The notes beneath the pieces were generated by a model. It did no database searches. It saw nothing but the letters and a program-made list of their open reading frames with translations, and had not been told where the DNA came from. The translations under genes were made by a program, and so were the position numbers. A stretch of DNA of 64,000 bases from Plotosus lineatus (taxonomy: Eukaryota > Chordata > Actinopteri > Siluriformes > Plotosidae), in contig CM045731.1 in assembly GCA_024760905.1 (NCBI GenBank), forward strand, positions 51,898,501 to 51,962,500, given 5' to 3'. Shown here one piece after another: positions 30,249 to 43,000 of the stretch. The number at the start of each line of letters is the position of its first letter. The first letter of the stretch is position 1.

Positions 30249-31315
30249 TTGGACCTGAAGAAAGCATATGACAGGGTGCCAAGAGAGGAACTGTAGTATC
30301 GCATGAAGAAGTCTGGAGTGGCAGAGAAGTATGTTAGAGTGGTGCAGGACATGCATGAGAGATGTAAGACAGTGGTGAGGTGTGCTGTCTGTGTGACAGA
30401 AGAGTTCAAGGTGGAGGTGGGACGGCATCAAGGGTCAGCTCTGAGCCCCTTCTTGTTTGATATGGTGATGGACAGGCTGACAGACGAGGTTAGACAAGAA
30501 TCTCCATGGACTATGATGTTTGCAGATGACATTGTGATCTGTAGTGAGAGCAGAGAACAAGCGGAGGAAAATCTAGAGAGGTGGAGGTATGCCCTGGAAA
30601 GGAGAAGAGGAATGAAGGAGAGGAATGAAGGTTAGCCTCAGTAAGACAGAATACATGTGTGTGAACAACATGGACCCAAGACGAACGGTGAGGTTACAGG
30701 GAGTAGAGATAAAGAAGGTGGGGGGTTTTAAGTACTTAGGCTCAACAGTCCAGAGCACTGCAGAGTGTGGAAAAGAGGTGAAGAAGCATGTGCAGGCGGG
30801 TTGGAATGGTTGGAGAAATGTTTCTGGTGTGATATGTGATAGGAGAGTATCGACAAGACTGAAAGGAAAAGTGTACAATATGGTGTTGAGGCCAGCGATG
30901 TTGTATGGTTTAGAAACAGTGGCCCTGGGGAAAAGACAGGAGGCAGAGCTGGAGGTCGCCGAGATGAAAATGTTGAGGTCCTCTTTAGGAGTAACGAGGA
31001 TGAATAGGATCAGGAATGAGCACATCAGAGGGACAGCACATGTAAGATGTTTTGGAGACAAAGTCAGAGAGGCTAGATTGAGATGGTTTGGACATGTACA
31101 GAGGAAGAATAGTGAATATATTGGTATTAGGATGCTGAGGTTGGAACTACCAGACAAAAGACCTAGAGGAAGACAAAACAGGAGATTCATGGATGTGGTG
31201 AAGGAGGACATGAAGGTAGTTGGTGTAAGAGAAGATGCAGAGGATAAAGTGAGATGGAGGCAGATGATTCGCTGTGGCGACCCCTGAAGGTAACAGCCGA
31301 AAGGAAAAGAAGAAA
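30249..31315 (+). mobile_element. RTE-type LINE, 3' part with reverse transcriptase
   Basis: A 5'-truncated non-LTR retrotransposon. The frame from 30249 gives LDLKKAYDRVPREEL, a stop at 30294, then HQGSALSPFLFDMVMDRLTD and the catalytic box FADD (MMFADDIVIC, about 30513). Near 30620 the frame shifts by one and continues to 31287 (KYLGSTVQS, LYGLETVALGKRQ, RLRWFGHVQRKN, DVVKEDMKVVGV) ending RCGDP. The 3' tail CGACCCCTGAAGGTAACAGC is the region shared with SINEs here. Inactive by stop and frameshift. Confidence 0.9.
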
Positions 31316-33103
31316 ATCGTCAAATATACATACACCAAAAATGATTGAGAAGAATTCCTTAAAGCTACTGACATTTTAAATACAGCATTCATTTAAATCA
31401 GATGAAATTCTGTTGTGATTTTAGCTTTCTAACTTGTATGGGATTTTCCATGTTAAATTTATATTGCTGCTAAATAAACACTCAGGTTTAGAGCTGGATG
31501 AAATTTCATCTGATAGTGAAGCTTCTTATCCTTAATATATATTGTGAATTTGGTTCAAATCAGATGTATTTTGATAGAGATATGATTTTATTTTTAATCT
31601 TGCCCATTACAAGAAATTTCGTTACATCATCAGTCTGTGCATTCTTACTAAAATTTAATGCCATCATCCTTAGGTCACCACCTACTCGTCATAAAAACTT
31701 CAGATTGATTTGCCAAAAACTGTGGACAGGACAGTGGTAAGATATAGACAAACAACCCATAAATAAACCCACACTGATAAAAACATAACTTTGTTGGACA
31801 AGTTATAAAAATTTAATCAAGTCAATCTTTTAAAATTATCAATAGTTTATTGTTGAAACCCCCAAATCCCTTACAGTGCAACAAAACCTTTAAAATGCAT
31901 AAGATTCATGGATAAGTGAATATACAGTAAAAAAAAAAAAGACAAAAGCAAAGGAAATCAACTTTTACCGCTATGAATAAAAATGGACAGAAAATAGATT
32001 TTCTGAGAGGATCTGGATCTGTAGGCAAGTTTACATGTAATTATATGTGAGGATTTCATTGTACTTTATTTAAAAAAAAAAAAAAAAGCATGGCACAACT
32101 AATTATGGATGGCTGCTAATTATTCCACAACGGTAAAAGCTACAAAACTACTAAGATGTGAAATGTGTCTTGTAATCGTCGACACTTAAAAGGTTGTGGC
32201 TTGGTAGTCATCACACCGCCCATTTAATCCAACAAATTTACTGATATCTGGGTGAAACTTACAGACTGACAATACAAGACTTCTCATGTCAGTGAGCTTA
32301 TGCTCAAATCTAGATTGTGTGAAATTATATTAATATTTTTGAAAAATGGCTGCAAGTTTTCCCACTAGCAAGATATGAAATGTAACAGTAGCACAACATG
32401 ATGAAATCAAACATTTTACATTACACATAATTAATAACTACTTCAATCAAACATAATATATAAAATGTTACAGAAAAAAAAAAAAAAAAAAAAAAAAAAT
32501 CAGTAAACTTTGAAGCATTGATTCTCAAAATTGGGTCCATCATGCAGGAGGGTGTCTGTGGGTTTTTTTTTTCCGGCTGAGAGAGTACAAGAAAACATCA
32601 CCATAAAAAATGTTATACATTAATGACTAAATTCTTATAGTTATAGTAACTAACCAATTGAATTTCACTGGTTGAATCCAACCCTAAAAATAATAACTTA
32701 AAAACAAATAAGTCAAATTCTTCTGAGGACCTGCTGTGCTCTGATGGCAGGAAGTAGAGGAATAAAAAGCTCCACGGTTCTAATAAACAGCACGATTATT
32801 ATGGCACATAATTAAATAATGAGTTTAATATTCGAACACTTGGACTGTGTTCATAAAACAAATTGGTAGTGAGTAGGCGAGGGGTCCAGATTATTGTATT
32901 ATTGTTGTTACTGCATGACTACAATTAAACAGGTCCCTGGCTGCAAATTTTTGAAAGCACAAGCCTTAAAGTAAAAACAGTAAAACTTCACCTGTTAAAC
33001 GAGCATAAAAAAAAAAACTTTAAATGGTAGAAAATAAAATATTTTGCTGAAAAAAAAAAGGAAAATATGATTATTATTGGTCATGTTATTATAATCTAGA
33101 CTA

Positions 33104-33781
33104 CAGACGCTCCCCGACTTACGATCATCTGTTTTACGTTTAAGTCAAATTTTGAGTTTAGACGTATCTACGAGTACACTGACGTAATGACGCAATAACG
33201 TAATGACGCTGCGTACAAGCCCTTGCTCACTTGAAAGCCGGAAGTCCGCATAACCCGCGTTTTGTTTCAAGCAAGTAAACTACTTTCATCAAGTGCACTA
33301 CTTTCAGTATTGAGCGCCTCACATATTGTAAGCTTTGATTGGCTGTTTTAAGCTTCATGTAAAGTGAGTCGGCTCAGCTTCATGTCATGTGATTCAGCGC
33401 AGCTTCATGTCATGTGACCATCCGTCGACCATAGGAACCATTTACAAGCAGGAAGATCGCATCATAGACAATGTTAAAAGTGTTATTTGATACTGTATTT
33501 GATATTTGATGAGTGAATTTGATTAAATTTATCAATCTGAAATTATTTTGCTTGAATTTAATTTATTTGAAATGTTGATATTATATTATTTGATGTTATA
33601 TTACAATGTTATGTTTATAATAATTGATTTAGGGATGTTTTATGAGATACGGTAATGGTATTCATGGATGTATAGTACAGCATAAGTGTCATACGTTACT
33701 GTAACAACTTACAACACTGAACAAGGTTCACTTTCAACTTGCATTCGGAACCAATTAAAACCGTAAGTCGGGAAGCGTCTG
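33104..33781. mobile_element. pogo-like MITE
   Basis: 678 bp; CAGACGCTCCCCGACTTACG and CGTAAGTCGGGAAGCGTCTG ends with flanking TA. Same family as 51331, 58576 and 62416. No transposase frame. Confidence 0.88.
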
Positions 33782-34061
33782 TATTCATGTTTGTACAAAT
33801 ACTTCGCTGATCATTTACTGTTTAATCCCAACTATTCCGTCTCTTTGTTCCACTTTCACGTAATTTCCTTTCTGGTGCAAATCTAATGCTTTCTGAATTC
33901 ATGTTAGTACATGCTACGTGGGAACTGTGCGATCAGACTGGGTCGTTATCTCAGGATGACAGAACCATCAAACTTGGAAGAATACTTAAATCAAACAGAA
34001 ATCTAAAAATAAACCACAAAAACCTTATCTCAGTTTTTCCCCCATCGGTTCCCATGTAGTA

Positions 34062-34529
34062 CAGGGATCCCTTACTTTCCGCGGTTAATGGGGACCGAGA
34101 CCCCCACGACTACTGATTTCCACGAAGTAGGATTGACCCCCCCCTGACTGATGTATACGTACATGTATATGTGTATATAATATCAATAAACACATATTCA
34201 ATGCTATAAATGCTTATAATAACAATTAAATATTCAAAAATAATGCATAAGATGTAAATAAAATAAAAATACCACACATACAGACACATGCGCACACACA
34301 TACAGACGCACCTCACATAAAAATGTAAGTAGTTTTGATGGGGGGGGGGGGGTTTGGTTTTTTTTGTTTGTTTTTGTTTGTTTGGGGGTTTCTTTGCATC
34401 ATTAGCCTTGTTTCGTGGCATTTTCCTTAACTTTTTCCCTATTTTGTAATTGTTCGATGAATATTTTTGAAAAAGCCGTGATGCACTGAACCTGCAGAAA
34501 CTGAAGCATGAAGTAGTGAGGAATCACTG
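34062..34529. mobile_element. Tigger-like MITE
   Basis: 468 bp between CAGGGATCCCTTACTTTCCG and GTAGTGAGGAATCACTG, with TA on both sides. No coding capacity seen. Confidence 0.75.
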
Positions 34530-34677
34530 TATATACTTAAACAATTGTCTTGGCCGTAGCGGATACGCCTTAATATTAAATTTGAAACATATTGAGCGAT
34601 ACCCACCTATGTCAAATAATTATACACCCTTAATAAAACAGCTGAGTTAGCTTACTTACAAACACGCTAAAAATATT

Positions 34678-34912
34678 ACAGGGCAGTTGTGACCTAACAG
34701 TTAGTGATCAAAAGATTGCTGGTTCGATTCCCAAACCAGAATGAAAAGTGTGAGTGTGTGAATGAGGAGCACCTTTCCTACCTCCACCTACATGGCTGAA
34801 CTGCACTTAAGCAAGGCACCTATCCTAACTGCTGGCGCTGCAATCTGGTCACCCACTGCTCCAAGTGTGTGTATGTGTGCTCACCTCAAATAGGTTAATT
34901 GTGGAGCCAAAT
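34678..34912 (+). mobile_element. tRNA-type SINE
   Basis: GGCAGTTGTGACCTAACAGT, B-box-like GCTGGTTCGATTCCC, then ACTTAAGCAAGGCACCTATC and GGTCACCCACTGCTCC, a composite common in fish SINEs. Confidence 0.7.
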
Positions 34913-35704
34913 GTCCCTTGTAAGATTATACAGTAAATCTAAATCAAAAGCGACACATCATAGCTTTAAAGAAGAAACCAAATCCTGTCCTTTCAAAGAC
35001 AGATTTAAATGTTTTACATACAAAATTATTGCAATATTGCAAATCCTATCCTTTATAGACAAAAACTTGACAGAAGCATACTTATATCCTTATTTAAAAC
35101 TTCATCATAATTTAACTTAGGTTGACACAGATACACTTTCATTAACATTCCAAACTGATTTGAATTCAACAACTTCTATGAAAAAAAAATATATATAATA
35201 TTTGCTGAGTAAGACATTTCACTTATAAGTCCTGTATCTATAGGGAGAAAAACAAATTGAAAGTCCAAATATTTGTGTAATTTTACTTGTATCATGGTAA
35301 TTTATCAGCACTTTTGATTATAAGACTCGAAATAAAGCACAAAACAAAACAAAAATTTATCAATCCTGCAGTTTGTTTGGATGTATAAAGTCACGCTGTT
35401 AACTGTAACCAAGTTCTGGCCAGATGATGGGACACTTTTAGCGCTTCCATACCATGTAGCACCGGTCTTGTGTTTATGTCTATGGTTTACACACAGTTTC
35501 AATGCAATTTGAAAGCGTGTTACTCAGATAGCACTTTTTGAGTGGGTTCACCTCGATAAATACAGAAGGTGCTGTTATGACAACACAGTATTTTCTTTCC
35601 TTTGGTGGCTGCCCAGAAATCAGCCAAACCTTGAACTGGTGCATCAGAAAACATTATGGGGAAATTTTAAGAAAATTTCTTTCATTTCATGTATACATTC
35701 ATTT

Positions 35705-35990
35705 TATGAGACATATAGTCATAATTAGGGTCACGGGGAGAGTGGAGCTCATCTCAGCCGATTCTGGGCGAGGGCCGGGTACATCCTAAACAGCTCACTG
35801 GATCACTGCGGTCAATTAGCCTACTGTGCATGTTTTTGGACTGGAGGAAACCTTAGCACACAGAAGAAAACCACGCAAGCATGTAGAGAACATACTAACT
35901 CCACACAAACACCCCAAGCGCAGGACTCGAACCTGGGACCTTCTTGCCGTACAGCGGACATGCTAACCAGCGTGCTGCTCTCCTTCACAT
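35705..35990 (-). mobile_element. Common SINE-like repeat
   Basis: TAATTAGGGTCACGGGGAGA to GAACCTGGGACCTTCTTGCC. Confidence 0.77.
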
Positions 35991-36010
35991 TATGTTACTA
36001 TAATCTATGT

Positions 36011-37206
36011 CAGGGGTCGGCAACCTGTGGCTCCGGAGCCGCATGTCGCTCTTTCACTTCTCTGGTGTGGCTCCGTGGCTTTTCAAAATAATGTTGTACT
36101 TTACGGTAGCCGACGGGTACACCACGAACATCAACTGCAAAAAGAAAATGCCGCTTATTTACTCACATCAGAAGCACTTCGGACTTCCAGAGAGTTAAAC
36201 CAGCTTTCACCTGAATGATGGGAGAGTCTGCCTAATGCTGTTTACCCAGTGGGTACCCTTTCAAAAATGCTCTTTTAGGGTTGAAAATTACATAGATGAA
36301 AATTAACAGTCAACGGGGGTAGGCGGCTATTTATTTGGTGTAGGCGGGGTGATTTTGTGTGCATGTTGTTGTGGACATGCCTATCGTATGAGCTACATTG
36401 AGAGTCTTGGTGTGTTTGATCTGCTGTGTTGGTGGATTTCCAAATTCTTGTGCTCATGGCAAGGAGTGTTCTCACCATCAGCAGCGTGTCAAGAGAGAGA
36501 TTTTTTCCACCGCCAGGGTTTGTAATCTAGAAACGGAAATCACATCTGAAGAGACGGTGGATGAGATTTGTTTATACACAGCAATCTCCGAATTAAATAA
36601 CTCCCCTCACAGTGACAAAATAAAAAACTGGGTGTGGTTCAGTCTCCACTCTAAGAATGGGTCGGTCAGTGCAGCATTAATATTATTTAAAAAAAATGTT
36701 GAGCAGGCTCCTTCTTAAAATAAGTCTTCATATACTTTTCTGTGTTGTTGTCGTTTTTGTAAATTAAAACTATGACAAAACAACATTAATGGATGGTGAG
36801 GTAGACTACCAAACCCGTTAACACATCTGGCTGCACACCGTCCCTCGCTTCGTGGGACAAGATATTCTTTTTCTTTAAAAAAATACAAAAAGGACTCAAA
36901 CACATTCATTCATTTTCTGAACTACTTAATCCTAATTAGGGTCGCAGGGAGGCTGGCGATTTTTTTTTTAATCTAATGCTTTTGCTCCAAGCAGAATTGT
37001 AATTTAATTGTCTCTGCAGTCGTTTAAATCAATGCAACACATTGTTGTTTAATATTAACATGAAGGAAAAAGGGGAAAAACATTATATGCAGTGTTATTT
37101 GATTTTAAATGTCAAAAAAGTATTTGTGGCTCCCTGTGTTTTGTTTTCTTTCATGTGGAAAATGGGTCCAAATGGCTCTTTGAATGGCAAAGGTTGCTGA
37201 CCCCTG
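36011..37206. mobile_element. hAT-like element
   Basis: Ends CAGGGGTCGGCAACCTGTGG and AAAGGTTGCTGACCCCTG are inverted repeats; flanks ATCTATGT and ATTTATAT look like a decayed 8-bp duplication. The inner reading frames are broken. A SINE end lies inside at about 36906-36957. Confidence 0.75.
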
Positions 37207-38845
37207 ATTTATATCATAGCATCGTTTTGAAAATGTAAGAGTGGACTAGCAATTATGTAGAAAACAGATCCTTGCTAGTTAGCACAGTCGGGGATTCTGG
37301 GAATGTTGATCAGACTCCTCTTAACACTTAATGAAGAGTGTCAGGGTGGCTGAAATGAGTGTGCAGAGCATTGGCGATGAGCGTTGTCATTATAAACGAG
37401 TGTAAAGTGAAGCATGAATTGCACCATGACTCGTGAAGTGCACCAAGTAAGTCTTCCTTACTCAGAGCGAGAAGTACTGATGTTCTTACACACTCTTATG
37501 GGTCAGCCAATTCTTAGACCTCTGTCTCACTGACACGGCTCCATCCGCTCGGTTCACCCCTCACATTCTCTCTTTATCAATCATGAAGATCCTATTTAAG
37601 CAGCTTAAAGGTGTCCTTCGTTACGATATTTTCTTAGGGAGATTTGCAGTCTGGTTTTGTTCTCGATTTAATTAACGTAATGAGATATAGATTACAGTAG
37701 CTGTATCAATGCATTCATAATGTTATGCATGTGAACAGATCAATGTGCAAATTTCTGTTTAGTTTTGTAGCTTGTGCATGCAGAAAGTGCATTAAAAATG
37801 TAAAGCGAGTTGCATATGTCAGTACATGTTACTGTGCAAAAGGACTTCTAACAAACAGGCTGGTGTTGTAGTTCCACTTCTCACCACAGGGGGCTCTCGT
37901 CCACATCACTAAAATGAACCAGGAGAAAGAAGATTTTAAGGATAAACATAATGCAGAACTAAACTGATAGTAAGAGAAAAGAAGACAGAGGTAAGGAGGG
38001 GACAGAAGAGGGAAGGAGAGAGGACAGGACGAGTGATTGAGTGAGTGAGCAAAGTGAGGGAGAGGGGTTTTAATGATGCTGAAAATTGGCCGGTACGTGC
38101 TGACTACCCTTCCAGTAAATCACTACTACAGCTTGCTGTCAACTTATCTGTCCTCTTGTCCTCCTATCACACCGCTCCCACATCCACCATTCATACTCCA
38201 CCTCCTTCCCACACTCGCGCACAACACTATTTTCTTCTCTCGAACTCTAGCCGTCTGTCTCACTCGCTTCTCTCCCTCACTAATTTTATGAGGAGGTATT
38301 CAAAACTTCCATCTCCACACCATATTTGCCTTGTCACCATAAATTTCATGTTAGGTGTGCATGCGCACATGTGTGTGGGACACAATCACTGCTTATGAGA
38401 AAGTGATATGAAAAAAGACATGAGGCCAGTGTGTACTTGTCAGTGACATGGTAGCTCTGGTGCACAAACATGACAGATAGAAAAACGGTAATAAGAACAA
38501 GTGATAGCAAGTCACACCATGTTATTAAAACAGCTTTTATGAGCTCTCGCGCTCTGTCTCCGTGTCTCTGTCTCTGTGCGTGTGCTTGCTACATATTGAG
38601 GACCAGAATATGTTTATACAAGCAAATTGAGGACCTCTTTTGAGAGTCTTTTTGGCTGGTTCTCATTTTCAAAGGGCTGGATGAGGGTTAAGACCTCTTT
38701 TATGGTTCAGATTAAAATGAGGTTTAAGTTAAGGTTAGAGTAATGGTCGGGGTTAAGCATTTAGTTGTGATGTTCAAGTCAGGGTATGAGGTCTGGGAAT
38801 GCAGTACATTTAATAAAGGTCCCTAACAGACAGAAATATAAGATT

Positions 38846-38847
<2 letters not shown>

Positions 38848-38892
<45 letters not shown>
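38848..38892 (+). repeat. (GT)n microsatellite
   Basis: About 22 units, then CGCGCGCG. Confidence 0.97.
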
Positions 38893-38907
<15 letters not shown>

Positions 38908-39122
38908 GCATTTGTCCATACATGTCCTTCCTACAAATTGAGCATCAAGATACAATTTTCACCAACAGAGTAAAGCCATTTCGGCTGGTCCTCACTTTTG
39001 CAAAAGGCTGTATGAGGGTAAGGACCTCCTTTTGGGTTAAGGTTAGAATTAGACTGAAGTTAAGATTAGATTAGGGACATTTAGTTGCCATGGAGAAGGT
39101 TAGAGTAGGGGACCTGGAAATG

Positions 39123-39530
39123 CTATATAATTGGGCTCCCAAGTGGCACATCGACAAGCTGCATAACTATTAACCTGGAGATCGCACATTCGAATCCGGG
39201 AGTCCATGGAAGCTAATTGGCCGAGCTCTCACGGAAGGGAAGGATGGCATACGCTCACTTCCCTGTCAATCACAGTGACTGGCAGTCAATCATGCGTAGC
39301 TGCGAGCTCATTCGAATAAGGGGGCGGATAGTGCTTTCTGAGTGTTAGGCTGGCCCCAATTATGTATGGCGCTGCAGTTCGAAAAGAGGCGGGTGACTAG
39401 AATTGAATGCTTTCACCCCTCCCTGGTTGGTGGTGGTCATGCGATAGGGAAGATAATACCTAATGGGTGGGAATTGGATATGAATAAATTAGGGAGAAAA
39501 TGGGAGAAAATGGGGAACCCCCCTCCAATG
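39123..39530 (+). mobile_element. Third SINE type, intergenic copy
   Basis: Head GGGCTCCCAAGTGGCACATC with a B-box-like CATTCGAATCCGGG, then blocks shared with 13860-14264; tail GGGAGAAAATGGGGAA. Confidence 0.72.
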
Positions 39531-39926
39531 CAATATCACCAACAAACATCCGCCCATTTTTTGTGTGTATGCGTGTTCATACATACATGTACTTTCTACA
39601 TTCTGAAAACCCAACTACATTTTGTACCAGCAAACTGTGGACCATTTTGGCTGGTCCTTACTTTTTCAAAGAGCTATTTGAGGGTTAAAACCTGGTTTTA
39701 AGGTTCAGGTTAGAATTAGGTTTAGATTAGCATTTAGCATTGAGCTGTGATGGTCAAGTTTGGGATAAGGGCACATTATATCAGCAGTTAAAACTCTGGA
39801 TTAGTGATCTCCAGTCCAAACACCAGTACTAGTACTTATATCAGAACTTGAGCTTAACCCTTAATTGTCGAGTTATATAAAAATCATACATGTGACGTCT
39901 TATATATTCCATGACTGTGTGTGTAC

Positions 39927-40018
39927 CTGAGAAGAGTGTTTCTGTGGTCAGGCAGGAGTAGTGCCAACTCTTCTCCAGAGATATTTGCAGCTGACTGAAA
40001 TACTTCGTACTCATCTTC
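39927..40018 (-). CDS. calcoco1: calcoco1 exon 13 (last one found)
   Basis: Acceptor CGTTACAG, donor CTCAG|GTACAC (phase 2). It encodes [30 protein letters not shown], aligning with human [23 protein letters not shown]. At least one more exon, with the C2H2-type finger and stop, must follow to the left. Confidence 0.86.
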
Positions 40019-43000
40019 CTGTAACGGAAACAGAAACATACCATATGCAGTAAATAATAAAATTGAAAAAACTTGACTAGTCAACCATGAACGAGTCTTA
40101 AGGCACAAAATCGACTTTTTAGTAATGCACGTGGACATACAGAGCACTCTTGGCTTTAAAATGTGTATTTTTGTAATGTTTATTTAGCACACAAATATAG
40201 TGACTCAGACATGAAGTTTCTATGATGATAAATTACTGGTTGCTGAGGATGTCTTGACCAAATTTTGTACAACTTATAATACAGTAGAATTGTCAGGTTG
40301 GTGAATTACAGGCATCCCTTGAATATCGCGGATAATGTAGACCAGACCTGGCCGCGATCTTCGAAAAACTGTGAAGTAGGAATGTACCGCCCCCCCGCCC
40401 CCATTTCTACCATGTTGTCTCATTTCTATATGTTTTCGAGTCTATACCATATCAAGAAGTGTATATTAAACGTCACAGTTATATGCATATGTAAATACTG
40501 TAATGTATTAATATTTCAATAGAATTTATATATAAATACTTTAAGTACTGTACTTACCTCTGACAATAGCTTTCTCCGCGGTGCAGGACGTTCACAAACA
40601 CTATACAGTAAGATCACAAAATCACAAAAAAAAAATCCTGCGGAAATGTGCGAGGCAACAGCGTCACTCGTCTAAGCCAATCAGCTTGCGAGATTGAGTT
40701 GAGTGGGCGGGAGGAAACAGCATTACACGTCTAAGCCAATCAGCTTACGAGATTGAGTTGAGTGGGCGGGAGGTAATAGCGTCACGCGTCTAAGACAATC
40801 AGCTTGCGAGACTGAGTTGAGTGGGCGGTCCCTGCCTGAACTGGAGAGGAGGGGCACTTCGTTTGGAAACAATGGACACAGCCTGCCTTGGGTCCCTGCC
40901 TTCCGCTTGCTTACATGTGAGTTTCAGCTCGTATTTTGAATTTTTTTTTTTTTTTTTATACCGCGATGTACCAAGACCGCGATGCTCAAATCGCGAAGTG
41001 GCAAAAGATGACTGTATGTCTAATTTTATTGGCATCGGATGATACATGGTGTGTTATTCCTTTTATTTCTGGAAGGTTGTTGGTCGGTATTACACTATGA
41101 AATGTTGGGTCATTGTATTGCATGTATTTTATACTAAGGTGAGGTGGATATCTCAGAATCATGCAATTCAATGTCATCCACCAAACCTGAAGTAAACCAG
41201 GCTCTGTAAAGATGTTTTAGTATTTACTACATGCAAACAAGAGGAACAAGATTTTTATGGTTTACTTTCCATTTTAAAGTGTGATAATGATGTCACTACC
41301 TGCTAAAAATGCTTGGGACAAACATTCAATGTCTGTTTTGTATATACATACACATTCATTCATTCATGTTCCAAATCGCTCAATCCTAATTAGGGTCATG
41401 GGGAGGCTGGTGCCCTTCTCAGCCAACTCCAGGCGAGGGCGGGGCACAACCTGGACAGCTCGCTGGCCATCGCAGGGCCAACATTAACACAACCATTCAT
41501 ACTCACACTCACACCTGGGGGAGATTTGGAACAGCCAGTTAACCTTCTTCTGTGCATGTTTTTGGACTGTAGAAGAAACCAGAGTACCCAGAGGAAACCC
41601 ATACGAGCATGGGGAGAGCATGCACACACCTCACAGAAATGGCCAAGCATGGAATTGAACCCAGGACCTTCTTCCTGTGAGGTGGACGTGCTAACCACTA
41701 CACCACCAATTTTATATATATTCCTATCTCAAAAAATGAGCATATCATGTTCAGGTAGTCTAAACGAGCTATTAATCTAATCATCTGAATCAACCAATTA
41801 ACTCTAAACACCTGCAAAAGATTCCTGAGGCTTTTAAAAACTCCCAGCCTGTTTCATTACTCAAAACCACAATCATGGGTAAGACTGCCGACCTGACTGC
41901 TGTCCAGAAGGCCATCATTGACACCCTCAAGCAAGAGGGTAAGACACAGAAAGAAATCTCTGAGCGAATAGGCTTTTCCCAGAGTGCTGTATCAAGGCAC
42001 CTCAGTGGGACGTTTGTGGGAAGGAAAAAGTGAAAGAAGGGCCAATTCCAGACCATGGGGGACCTGTGGAAGCAGTGGACTGAGTCTGGAGTAGAAACAT
42101 CCAGATCCACCGTGCACAGACGTGTGCAGGAAATGGGCTACAGGTGCCGCATTCCCCAGGTCAAGCCACTTTTGAACCAGAAACAGCAGCAGAAGCGCCT
42201 GACCTGGGCTACAGAGAAACATTAACTTAGGTACTTGTTTATGCGTGAGATTTTATGTTCTTATGTAACTTTCTTACAGTACTCTTCATGTCCTTTTACA
42301 TTGAACTTGGAGTGACGTCTCCAAGATGGCGCTGCCCAGAGGGCGACGTCGCGGAGTTCTCAGAGTCAAATTGTTTCTTTGTTCGTTTTAATTTGTTTTA
42401 TTTGTTCATGTTTTGCACTATGCTTGTCTACGCCTGGTCGACTCTACTACAGCTATAAGATCGGACTATCTTCGGGCGTGTATAACTAAGCAGAGCTAAC
42501 ATGCTATTAGCAGAGCTAACATGCTATGGTAGGCAGCTCAACGCGAGCCGCATCCCAGCTAACAAAGAAGCCGAGGCGGGAAGCACGACGACTCCGGCGC
42601 TTGGGATTGCAGGGGATGAAGGCCGTGTAGCCGGTGGTATAATCGCCTTATCGGGTGAACTCTCCTCGAGCCATGTTTCACAGAAACACAGTCCTGTAGA
42701 TCCCGCTGTGCTGCAATCTGGGCATGAAGCTTGTCCATCTTGTTTTGTAGGGACTGAACATTTTCAAGCAGTATGGCCGGAAGTGCTAACCAAGCACAGG
42801 AGAATCTGAGAACTCCGCCTGGGCTTATTGTTAGCATTGAGCTCCCATAGCATAGCATAGCATAGCAGCTCACGATAGAAGTTGTTGCGTGCTTAGGTGC
42901 CCGAAGCTGAAGCTGCTCATAGCTGTAGTAGGGTCGACCAATCGACCAATCAAAACGAGCATAGTGCAAAACATGAACAAACAAATTAAAACGAACAAAG

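Larger units (their letters stand above)
38590..39770 (+). repeat. Three diverged copies of a GGTTAGAATTAGG-type unit
   Basis: CATATTGAGGACCAGAATAT, TTGGCTGGTTCTCATTTTCA and GGTTAAGACCTC recur at about 38590-38830, 38930-39140 and 39590-39775. A (GT)n lies before the second and the third SINE type before the third copy. Confidence 0.7.
18641..39926. other. Intergenic region between convergent rarg and calcoco1
   Basis: About half is recognisable transposon. Stretches with no repeat or gene seen include 23940-25140, 27830-28740, 31320-33100, 34915-35700 and 37210-38585. The missing last exon of calcoco1 should lie here, most likely toward the right, but I could not see it. Confidence 0.6.

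Noticed and set aside
30573..31211. 212-codon minus-strand ORF
   Set aside because: Antisense shadow of the RTE reverse transcriptase on the plus strand.
38590..39770. CRISPR-like array
   Set aside because: Units are long, diverged and not separated by uniform spacers; the genome is eukaryotic.
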